Assembly (NCBI GenBank): GCA_035573435.1
Contig: DATMZR010000021.1
Span: forward strand, 98,791-162,790
Length of the DNA: 64,000 nt
Source: Solirubrobacterales bacterium
GTDB taxonomy: Bacteria > Actinomycetota > Thermoleophilia > Solirubrobacterales > 70-9
Direction: 5' to 3'
The stretch's first letter is position 1. Every line of letters begins with the position of its first letter. The position numbers and the translations under genes are program-made. The notes beneath the pieces were generated by a model. The model was not told the DNA's origin and did no database searches. It was given only the letters and a program-made list of their open reading frames with translations. Of this stretch, positions 57,254-64,000 are shown one piece after another.

Positions 57254-58348
57254 ATGGCACTCCCCGCCTTCGTCGTTCGGCACTTTGGAGAAGGCGCCTA
57301 CGCGAGGCGAATTGGGGTCGGGCTCGACAGGGCATGGGAGCGCGCAGCGACCCGGGAGATCGATATCGACGAGATCCGCATCGTCGTTTTCAGCGACCAT
57401 CACCGGGGGCAGGGGGACGGAGCTGACGACTTCGCCCGCTGCGAGCAGGCCTACTGTGCGGCGCTCGGCTGGTACCGCGAGCAGGGATTCGAGCTGTGGT
57501 TGCTTGGTGACGTGGAGGAGCTGTGGGAGAACCGGCCCGGCGAAGTGCTCGACTACTACGAGGCCTGTCTCGACCTTGAGCGCCAGTTCGGAGACCGGCT
57601 ATATCGCTTCTACGGCAACCACGACATGGCCTGGCGGCGCAAGGCAAACGTTCGCCACCTTCTCGCCAGCCACCTACCGCACAAGCAGGATCCGCAGGAG
57701 CGAGATGGGCAGGTGGCGGAGGGCATGCGCCTGCGGGTGAGTAAGGCCGGGAAGCGGCTGGGGACGATGTTCTTCGTCCACGGTCACCAGGGAACCCTCG
57801 ACAGCGGCAACCTCCTGATTGTCCCCTTCTCCCGCCTCGTGGTCCGTGTCTTCTGGGCGGCTCTTCAGCGCTCGCGTCGATTCGCGAGCACGTCGCCGGC
57901 AACTGACATGAATCTGCGCGGAAAGCACGACCGAGCGATGGCGGCCTGGGCGGACCCCCATCCGAACGAACTGGTTCTCGTCGCAGGTCACACCCACCAT
58001 CCGGTGTTTCCTCGCACCAATCCGCCCGACCTTACCGCAGAGACCGAACGGGCTGAGCGCGCCTACCGCGACGCCATCAAGCAAGGCGGCGATATACCAT
58101 TCGCTCGCGCGGCGTGGGAGGGCGCGGCCGCAAGGTTTCGGCGCGCCGAGAGGTTCGACCCTCCGGAACTAAAGCGCTCCAGTTACTTCAACACTGGCTG
58201 TTGCTCGTTCGGAGATGGCGACGTGACCGGCCTTGAGCTCAGCGAGGGAAAGGTCCGCCTCGTTCGTTGGCTCAACGACGCCGGTGAGCCCCGACCGCAG
58301 TACTTGGCAACCAGGGAGCTCGGGCCGGTATTGGCGGGGCAGGCGTAG
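57254..58348 (+). CDS. calcineurin-like metallophosphoesterase
   Basis: A 364-residue protein with the full set of metal-binding blocks: IVVFSDHHRGQGDG, LWLLGDVEELW, FYGNHDMAW, FVHGHQGTLD and LVAGHTHHPVF. No signal peptide. Substrate unknown; related proteins act on phosphodiesters or lipid-linked phosphates. ATG at 57254 gives MALPAFVVRHFGEG. Ends before a bidirectional terminator shared with the convergent GMC gene. Confidence 0.88.
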   Translation: MALPAFVVRHFGEGAYARRIGVGLDRAWERAATREIDIDEIRIVVFSDHHRGQGDGADDFARCEQAYCAALGWYREQGFELWLLGDVEELWENRPGEVLDYYEACLDLERQFGDRLYRFYGNHDMAWRRKANVRHLLASHLPHKQDPQERDGQVAEGMRLRVSKAGKRLGTMFFVHGHQGTLDSGNLLIVPFSRLVVRVFWAALQRSRRFASTSPATDMNLRGKHDRAMAAWADPHPNELVLVAGHTHHPVFPRTNPPDLTAETERAERAYRDAIKQGGDIPFARAAWEGAAARFRRAERFDPPELKRSSYFNTGCCSFGDGDVTGLELSEGKVRLVRWLNDAGEPRPQYLATRELGPVLAGQA

Positions 58349-58373
58349 GGGATCCTGCGAACGGGCAGGCGGT

Positions 58374-58407
58374 GGTGCTGTCGCTTGGTGGGCAAGCGAC
58401 AGGCACC
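58374..58407. terminator. bidirectional hairpin terminator
   Basis: CTGTCGCTTG pairs with CAAGCGACAG around a GTGGG loop (10 bp), extended by GGTG/CACC with a one-base bulge. It lies in the 64-base gap between convergent genes (stop at 58348, stop at 58413). Confidence 0.65.
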
Positions 58408-58412
58408 CGTCG

Positions 58413-60725
58413 TCACATGTTTAAGCCGTAGACGTCGCGCAGAGTGCCGACGAACCAGCGGGAGAAGCTGAGCTTCGCCTTGGCCGCCTCGTAGGCGCTC
58501 GGGGCGCCGATCGCGCGGATGCGGGAGACGATCTCTAGGAAGTCGACAATGTTGAGCGTCATCACCCCCAGCGCCGCGACAGGGCCGGTCGTGTCGCCCC
58601 TTCTGATCGTGACGTAGAGGGTCGTGGTGTCCCGCCACATGTCGGGACCGAAGTCGTCGTGAATGACCTTGAAGCCGTCGAAGTGGAAGCGCTCGCCCTC
58701 CTGGCTGGTCGCGGTGAAGCGGTAGTCCATCCGGCGGACCTGCGGATCCTCGGTCTTGTAGAAGCAGTTCCAGGTTCCCATCGCAGCTCGCATCGGCTCG
58801 TCCTCGAAGCCGCTCAGCATGCCATCGAGCCTCGCCTCGTGCTCCTTGTTGTTGATGGTCTTCTTGTAGTCGTCGGCGGTGACGTGGAGGTCGAAGCGGA
58901 GCTCTCGGTTGGCGCTTTTTCCGGTCGCCGCCGCTCTCTCGAAGGGCTTGAGGTCGTCGATGCCCCCCGTGTCGGAGGCGGGTTCGGGCTTGGACCAGAA
59001 GCCGTGCATGCTCTCGGTGAATGTGATGCCGATGACCGAAGGGCGGCGAGGCGGTGGTTTGCCCTCAAGCGTGTAGTCGATCTTCCAGCCACGGTCCTTG
59101 GCGAGGAGAGCGATCGACCGCTCCGCGAGGGCGCAGATGGTCAGATGGGGGTTGACGCCGAGGGCGCGGGGGATGATGGAGCCGTCGGCCACGTAGAGGT
59201 CGTCGTAGACGTCGGACCCGGTCTCGCCAGCGAAAACCTGCCCCTTGTTATTGACCACGCCGCGCTCGGCGTTGTCGCCGAGCGGGCAGCCGCCGAGCGG
59301 GTGCACCGTGATCGCGTCGTAGCCCATGACCTTGCTCCAGACGGGGTTGGTGATGAAGGTGCCGTCGAGGCCCTCGGTCAGCTGCCTGCCGCGGGCGTCG
59401 ATGGCGCGGAAGACCGGGTCATCGCCGACGTTGGGCCAGACGATGCGGAGGCGGTCGTCCTCGAGCCTCATCTCTCCCTCCGCGGCGTCGTGGCCGAAGA
59501 CGAGGAAAGGGAGCGTCCGCTGCATCGCCGCCGCGTCGCCCGCTCGGATGCCGTCATCGGTCTCAAGCGGAACCTTCTGCGGTTCCGCCTCGTCCTCGAC
59601 GAAGGTCGACGCTACCTTCAGGAGAGCGCTAGCGATACCGGCGATGCCACCGGCGAGCGAGCCCTCCTGGATCATCAGGCCCTTCTCAGGATCGCTGGTT
59701 TTGCGATCGTCGATCATGCCAGCGATAGTCGGGCCAACGTTGTCAGGCCTGCCGGAGCCGACGGCATCGATCTCGTCGGTGCAGCCGTAGGCGAAGCATA
59801 TGGAGTCGCCGTTTGTCGAGAAACGGGTGCCCAGGGCATTGGAGAGCGCCAGGCCCTTGCCCCTGGAGCGAAGAAGGATCTCGGTGGAGCCGAGGGTGCC
59901 AGCGGCGAGGACGACGACCCCGGCGATGATGGTCGTCTCGTCCGCGCTGTCGTCGCGGTTGGGGTTGAGCTCTTCCACGTGTACGACCCAATGGTCGCCT
60001 TCCCGCTCGACGTAGCGAACCGCGGCCTCGCAGAAGAGCTGGGCGCCGTGGGCGGCCGCGTCAGGGAGATAGGTCTCGAGGACGGTGTTCTTGGCGGCGT
60101 AGTTGCAGCCGGTCATGCAGTCGCCGCAGCCGACGCAGCCGCCCTGGAGGATCCCGACGTGGTTCACGCGCGGCTCGAGGTTGACGTTGATGGGGGGCCG
60201 CTCGCCCTTTAGGCCGACGGAGTCGCCAGCTTTGTCGAGCGCCGCGAGCTTCGCGAGGGGGCGTTCGTAGGGCCAGCGGGCGGGTGCCAGCATCTCGGTC
60301 GCGCGGTCGTACCACTCGTCGGCGACGCCGCCGCGGAGTTCGGCGGGCCATCGTTCGTCGTCGAAGACCCATTTGGAGGCATGGAGCGCGACGCCGGCGT
60401 TGACCAGAGACGTACCGCCGAGGCCGCAGCCGACGAAGACGTTCACCTCGTGGTTCAGCCTGAGGTCGTAGAGATCGGAGCGCCCGCCGACCCGTTTGAG
60501 CGGGGAGTCGATCTGGAGGTTTGGGATGACGTCGAGCGGGTTGTCCGGGTAATCACCGGGATGGACTTCCCGCCCACGTTCGATGACCGCGACGGACCTG
60601 CCGGCGCGGGACAGGCGGGAGGCGGCGATGCCGCCCCCGTAGCCTGAGCCGACGACCACGACGTCGTAGCGGTCCTTCATCTCGGAGGGGCTCGATGCGA
60701 GGCGGATCGCGGGGGGTGCGGGCAT
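58413..60725 (-). CDS. GMC-family oxidoreductase (cholesterol-oxidase-like)
   Basis: A 770-residue FAD enzyme. The FAD-binding start is YDVVVVGSGYGGG (residues 20-32). A CxxCxxCxxxC cluster follows (Cys197, 200, 203, 207; GGCVGCGDCMTGCNYAAKN). The GMC region has AAGTLGSTEILLRSRG and the C-terminal active-site stretch YDAITVHPLGGCPLGDN with VADGSIIPRALGVNP. An extra C-terminal domain (about 590-770) resembles that of the patatin at 50-52 kb. The cysteine cluster suggests a metal or Fe-S site, as in some cholesterol-oxidase-like proteins. Confidence 0.85.
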   Translation of the reverse strand: MPAPPAIRLASSPSEMKDRYDVVVVGSGYGGGIAASRLSRAGRSVAVIERGREVHPGDYPDNPLDVIPNLQIDSPLKRVGGRSDLYDLRLNHEVNVFVGCGLGGTSLVNAGVALHASKWVFDDERWPAELRGGVADEWYDRATEMLAPARWPYERPLAKLAALDKAGDSVGLKGERPPINVNLEPRVNHVGILQGGCVGCGDCMTGCNYAAKNTVLETYLPDAAAHGAQLFCEAAVRYVEREGDHWVVHVEELNPNRDDSADETTIIAGVVVLAAGTLGSTEILLRSRGKGLALSNALGTRFSTNGDSICFAYGCTDEIDAVGSGRPDNVGPTIAGMIDDRKTSDPEKGLMIQEGSLAGGIAGIASALLKVASTFVEDEAEPQKVPLETDDGIRAGDAAAMQRTLPFLVFGHDAAEGEMRLEDDRLRIVWPNVGDDPVFRAIDARGRQLTEGLDGTFITNPVWSKVMGYDAITVHPLGGCPLGDNAERGVVNNKGQVFAGETGSDVYDDLYVADGSIIPRALGVNPHLTICALAERSIALLAKDRGWKIDYTLEGKPPPRRPSVIGITFTESMHGFWSKPEPASDTGGIDDLKPFERAAATGKSANRELRFDLHVTADDYKKTINNKEHEARLDGMLSGFEDEPMRAAMGTWNCFYKTEDPQVRRMDYRFTATSQEGERFHFDGFKVIHDDFGPDMWRDTTTLYVTIRRGDTTGPVAALGVMTLNIVDFLEIVSRIRAIGAPSAYEAAKAKLSFSRWFVGTLRDVYGLNM

Positions 60726-60815
60726 GGTCGCTTCCTCGGGGCCGAGCCTACCTCAACAGGCAGGGCTTTATGGACTTGACGCTTGGACTCTGTAGATAGC
60801 GTGACTCGATTGGCC

Positions 60816-60875
60816 GAGGATCTCTAGGAGTCCCAACCGGACCCCAAGATTGGGTCCCTCGATGGATCGTTCCAT
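60816..60875. repeat. 60-bp hairpin repeat, copy 2
   Basis: Matches copy 1 at 53323 and carries an ATGGA/TCCAT hairpin with loop TCGT. The central GGATCGTTCC is the exact reverse complement of GGAACGATCC in copy 1. It begins at a coding EDL-stop sequence and lies 15 bases before the end of a dGTPase-like remnant. Confidence 0.6.
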
Positions 60876-60890
60876 ATGCCGCAATGCGCC

Positions 60891-61133
60891 CTAGGTAATT
60901 CGGCCCGCAGGGTGGAGTAATGAGCCGGAGACGACGCCGCCCATTCGTCTGTAGATCTCTTCCGCTGAGGGTTCCGTCAAGCCAGCGATCAGATCGACAA
61001 TTACCCTCGTGCGCGCGCCCGCTGCGATCTTGGGGCGCTCAAGCTTCCGGCGAAAGGCTGGCGGAAAGAGCCGGAACTCCTTCGCTCTAGCGGCCTGCTC
61101 GTAGCCTTCCAAAAGCCCCTCGATGATCCGCCG
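60891..61133 (-). pseudogene. C-terminal remnant of dGTPase-like HD protein
   Basis: An 81-codon frame opening right after a TAG, reading EGYEQAARAKEFRLFPPAF and ARTRVIVDLIAGLTEPSAEE before the stop. The RVIVDLIAGLT block is the conserved end of dGTP triphosphohydrolase-type HD proteins. The HD catalytic part is absent. Fused head-on to a propeller remnant at about 61133-61140, indicating recombination. Confidence 0.55.
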
Positions 61134-61136
61134 CTA

Positions 61137-61417
61137 GCCTCGCTGCTGCCATTGCCCTCGGTCCCGTCGGAGCTGACGCTGACCCGGGTCGTCTCGCCCC
61201 GCTTTTGATCGCGGACGAAGATGTCATTGGTGTTGCTTCGGTCGCCTTCGACCAGGTTCTTACCCCGGGAGGAAAAGGCGACGAAGCGCCCGTTGCGGGA
61301 GAGCGCCGGTATCGTCCCTAGTTCTTCTGTGCCGCTGCCGGAAATCAGCTCTGCCCCAGCGGAACTGACGCTCACCCGCGTCGTCTCACCCGGCTTTCGG
61401 TCGTGGACGAAGACGCG
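61137..61417 (-). pseudogene. remnant of WD40/PD40-like propeller gene
   Basis: About 90 codons homologous to the 45.3-46.7 kb propeller: VFVHDRKPGETTRVSVSSAG, ALSRNGRFVAFSSRGKNLVE and DIFVRDQKRGETTRVSVSSD. No signal peptide and no continuation on either side; its 3' side joins the dGTPase-like remnant. Two repeat units only. Confidence 0.6.
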
Positions 61418-61473
61418 TTAGAGCTGTTGCACGAAAGGCTCAGGTTACGAACGGCGTTGCAGGCGATGGCGGG

Positions 61474-61860
61474 CTAGCGAGCCCGGTTGATCATGGCGGC
61501 CATCCTCTCGGACATCACGTAGAACCCGCGGTCGCCGACTGTGCGGATCTCGAATGGTAGGCCGCGCCCGTACCTGCTCTGGCAGCGCTTCGAGAACGCG
61601 CCCAGGATGCCGCCGAACGCCCGTCCGTCCGCGACGCCGGCGCGCTCCACCAAGTCGTCTGCGGGGACGAGTTCGCCCGGATAGCACATCAAGTGCTTCA
61701 GGACCCTCTGAAGACCTGGCGCGCTCTCGTCATAGAGCTTCTGAACCGTGACCTCGTCGTACTCGTGTTCCGGCGAGACATCAGCGGGTGGATGGGCGAG
61801 GAGCTTGTAAACCTCCTCGACGCGATCCGGCGGGACGGGGACGGGGACGTATTCGGACAT
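61474..61860 (-). CDS. DUF6416-like protein
   Basis: A 128-residue protein. It starts MSEYVPVPVPPDRVEEVYKL and has a helical middle (YDESAPGLQRVLKHLMCYPG, then a winged-helix-like LVERAGVADGRAFGGILGAF and RYGRGLPFEI). It fits the DUF6416 family, frequent in actinobacterial islands, possibly DNA-binding. Start ATG at 61860. Confidence 0.65.
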   Translation of the reverse strand: MSEYVPVPVPPDRVEEVYKLLAHPPADVSPEHEYDEVTVQKLYDESAPGLQRVLKHLMCYPGELVPADDLVERAGVADGRAFGGILGAFSKRCQSRYGRGLPFEIRTVGDRGFYVMSERMAAMINRAR

Positions 61861-61996
61861 GGAAAATCTCGCTTCCGTACGCTAGTGAACGCTAGCGATT
61901 GTAGCGGGGAGCCGATGTTGCGGCGGCGGGCCGCTAGCTCAGTCGGCGACGCAAGTGGCGGTGGGTGGAGCTCACGCCCGTTCGTGGCTTTGTCGA

Positions 61997-62555
61997 TTAG
62001 CGACTGAGGGTCTGAGAGCTGAACACCCTGATCGGGAAGTCCTCCTCTTCGAGGAGTACTGCGATCTTGGCTCGCCATAGAGTCGCTCGCAGCCCGAAAG
62101 CATCATGACGTCCGTAGCCGAATGCGTCTTCCACATTCTGGTACAGGCCCGCCAGATCGTGGATAACTGCATCAAAGCCCTGTCGTAGCCTCTCGACGGA
62201 TTCGCCGCCCGAAAGCCATGACAGCTTGCTTGCGTCGCTACCCAGAAGCGTCACATCCCAAAGCGCTGGGGTTTGGCGCGGATCGTGTCCAAAGAAACGG
62301 GCCGCTATTGGTCGCCCAGATCGCCAGATGGGCCGCTTCCTCATGTACCGGTAGCGGAGAGCGGATCGACTCGGATCGGAGCACTTGGAATCCGAGAGCG
62401 ACCTCCGCGGCATTCAAATGCATAAGGTCTGCAACTGCTTGGGCTGCAGCCGAATCGGATGGCAGAATCGTGGGCCCGTCGAGGAAGCTGGTGATGATTT
62501 CGGTGGCGGCGCTGAAGTCGACGAGCCCTTTGTCCTCCAGGGATTCGTAGATCAC
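61997..62555 (-). pseudogene. hypothetical gene with apparent +1 frameshift
   Basis: GTG at 62555 (after AGGAGGAAG) opens a frame with good protein character (IYESLEDKGLVDFSAATEII ... HEEAAHLAIWATNSGP). After about 62296 it degrades, while the next frame continues FFGHDPRQTPALWDVTLLGS, WLSGGESVERLRQGFDAVIH and LRATLWRAKIAVLLEEEDFP to a TAA at 61997. Skipping one T in CCGTTTC joins the two. Either a sequencing or natural frameshift. Joined length about 185 residues; no family recognised. Confidence 0.55.
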
Positions 62556-62566
62556 GGGTCTTCCTC

Positions 62567-63070
62567 CTATAGGTTGAGCAGGGCAATTCCGATGCACAGG
62601 AGGCCCAGGGCCAAGGCCCAGAGCGCGAGGTTAAACACGTACCGGATCAGATTCCAGCTGCGCTGGTCGCCTGAATCGGGTGCGGCGATCACAAGCCCGA
62701 CTAGGACGAGGCCAACGAGGATGTCGGCCACGAGCGCCCCGATTCCTACCTTTGTCGTCAGTGAGAAATCCTCGCTCCCGAAGACGGCGACAAGACCGAG
62801 GATGACCCCCGATGTCGAGGGAAACGCGATGGCGAACTCTCGAAGGCCGCTGGTCGGCTGCAGCTGCTGCCCGACGCTGTCGTACTGGCCGCGGACACGC
62901 TGATAGAGAGTCTCGATGCCTAGGTGGCCAAGTATGAAGACCCCCCAAAGCAGCACTGCAAGGCCGAGGGACTCATTGTCCCCGGAAGCCGCGAGGACGA
63001 CTATTCCTCCGAGTACGGCGGCCGCGCCGACAAGGAGCCGGAAGTAGTAGATCCCCCTCGCTGCAAGCAC
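62567..63070 (-). CDS. four-helix membrane protein of unknown function
   Basis: A 167-residue integral membrane protein with about four helices (residues about 8-28, 36-50, 85-125 and 145-165), for example LLVGAAAVLGGIVVLA and WALALGLLCIGIALL. No family recognised. It precedes the frameshifted gene by 11 bases on the same strand, so the two are probably one unit. Confidence 0.6.
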   Translation of the reverse strand: MLAARGIYYFRLLVGAAAVLGGIVVLAASGDNESLGLAVLLWGVFILGHLGIETLYQRVRGQYDSVGQQLQPTSGLREFAIAFPSTSGVILGLVAVFGSEDFSLTTKVGIGALVADILVGLVLVGLVIAAPDSGDQRSWNLIRYVFNLALWALALGLLCIGIALLNL

Positions 63071-63234
63071 GACGCGACTCTAAGGGGCTACGCTTGGGGC
63101 TGCTGGCGCGCAGGGGGCTTCCCGACGACTGCGACGGCGCCCAGGCGCCGACCAGTGGACGCCCTCAGCTGGTGCAGATGTGTTGATGCACTCCCGAGCT
63201 GGCTGGCCCTTATGTCGAGGCGGACCCGGACGGA

Positions 63235-64000
63235 GTGTCGCCGAATGCCCAGCGGGCGCTTTCAGTCCTCGGCGAAGATTTCAGCGACGAGGAGCTGAAG
63301 GCGATGAAGGCGGTCTTGGATGTCTTGCGCAACCGCTCAGCGGCTGGATTCTCAGCTCCTCATCGCAGCGATCTGGTGCTTCCGCAGGAGCACCTGACCG
63401 AGATCCGCCAGCACGCACTTGGAGTCCTGCGGGAACTAGACGCTGTTCGAACGCCCGAGCCAGTCGAGATCGACGATGCCCTGGTTGTAGCGAAGCTGGT
63501 CCGCGCCGGCGCCATCGAGCTGACGCTGGAGGAGAAAAAACGTCTCTGGCCGCGCTTCAAGGAGATGGTCGACTGGGCTGTACACCAGTTTCAAGGCATC
63601 GTCCATCTCGACCGCGGCGAGGTCTACATCAACGAAACCCTGTACGAGCAAAAGCGCCGCTTCGTTGAGGGGCACGAGATCGGTCACGCAGTCCTGCCTG
63701 ACCACAAGGCGGCGTACGCCCATCTCGAGGACAAGCAACGTCTCACAGACGAGTTCAATGATCTACTCGAGCGCCAAGCCAACCAGTTCAGCATCGAGCT
63801 GCTGGGCAAGGGCGATTTGCTGCGGGAACAGTTCGACGGCTCCAAGCCGAGCTTGCGCCGCATGGAGGAGCTGGGTCTGCGCTACTCGATCTCGCTTCAA
63901 GCCGCCGCGCGCCAGCTGGCTGAGCAGTCAAGGCAGGAGTGTGCCGTCGCTATCGCCTGGCGCAGCAAGCAGGGCGAGCGGCGGCTCCTGACTCACTTCA
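63235..64000 (+). CDS. ImmA/IrrE-type metallopeptidase, 5' part
   Basis: The frame is open to the right edge. The zinc motif HEIGH (about residue 147) lies in EGHEIGHAVLPDHKAA, preceded by DRGEVYINETLYEQKRRF, and followed by ERQANQFSIELLGKGD with the third ligand region. The start is uncertain: GTG at 63235 is the nearest, in PDGVSPNAQRALSVLG. A second peptidase of the kind at 30.3 kb. Its regulator is not visible in the window. Confidence 0.75.
   Translation, partial: MSPNAQRALSVLGEDFSDEELKAMKAVLDVLRNRSAAGFSAPHRSDLVLPQEHLTEIRQHALGVLRELDAVRTPEPVEIDDALVVAKLVRAGAIELTLEEKKRLWPRFKEMVDWAVHQFQGIVHLDRGEVYINETLYEQKRRFVEGHEIGHAVLPDHKAAYAHLEDKQRLTDEFNDLLERQANQFSIELLGKGDLLREQFDGSKPSLRRMEELGLRYSISLQAAARQLAEQSRQECAVAIAWRSKQGERRLLTHF

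Noticed and set aside
56896..57426. 176-codon frame between the hydratase and metallophosphatase genes
   Set aside because: It overlaps the metallophosphatase start, lacks a start signal and has no recognisable domain.
1..64000. CRISPR arrays, rRNA and tRNA genes
   Set aside because: No regularly spaced repeats and no recognisable rRNA or tRNA sequence were seen; repeats at 45.3-46.7 kb are coding propeller repeats.

Overview
The window is high-GC DNA from an actinobacterium. The style of its secreted proteins (NHL propellers, Ig-like and repeat-rich exported proteins, sigma factors with exported proline-rich tails) suggests the Thermoleophilia/Solirubrobacterales. This is an inference from gene style; no rRNA or tRNA gene is present to test it. 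No CRISPR array or complete insertion sequence was seen.

Layout. (1) 1-2.85 kb looks like host flank: the 3' part of an ATPase/TPR regulator of the cyclase-associated kind, a small secreted protein and a cupin. (2) 2.85-28.5 kb looks like an integrative conjugative element. It begins with a 27-codon orphan gene tail next to a large serine recombinase, then a replication-relaxation-type protein, an ECF sigma factor, exported cargo (a glycoside hydrolase-like protein, an NHL propeller, Ig-like proteins) and ssb. A minus-strand conjugation operon follows, with TcpC-, TcpE-, pilin-, VirB4-, VirB6- and lysozyme-like genes. A membrane-anchored ECF sigma factor and a VirD4/TraD coupling ATPase come last. 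Four minus-strand transcription units of this element share one promoter-like motif (CCATAC-N16-CGAC) with invariant spacing, almost touching the first start codon. It ends near a pyrimidine-rich tract and a perfect 21-bp inverted repeat that could be an origin of transfer. (3) 28.6-42.8 kb reads as a defence or stress island: a DUF4062 gene with a partner, an ImmA/IrrE peptidase with an Xre regulator, an unrecognised overlapping two-gene cassette preceded by a possible 45-codon peptide, an EEP nuclease/phosphatase and a PLD-family protein, a Thoeris-like operon (ThsB-like TIR, tandem TIR, SLOG, ThsB-like TIR), and a RES toxin with an unusually long partner.

(4) 43-61.4 kb is a patchwork of oxidative and lipid-related genes and gene debris: a heme peroxidase, a beta-propeller, three patatin-like genes (one lacking its nucleophile) with an SRPBCC-alpha/beta hydrolase fusion, an FAD oxidase, an enoyl-CoA hydratase family protein, a metallophosphatase and a large GMC oxidoreductase. 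Remnants of an aldonolactone-type oxidase, a GMC oxidoreductase, a dGTPase-like HD protein and a second propeller lie between them. Two copies of a hairpin-bearing ~60-bp repeat bracket 53.3-60.9 kb. (5) 61.4-64 kb holds small unknown genes, one apparently frameshifted, and the start of a second ImmA/IrrE-type peptidase that runs off the window.

Functionally, the conjugation genes would be switched on together by an element-encoded sigma factor, while the adjoining island carries nucleotide-signal (TIR/SLOG), nuclease and toxin modules of the kind often carried by mobile elements. All functional statements are from reading motifs; no database search was run.
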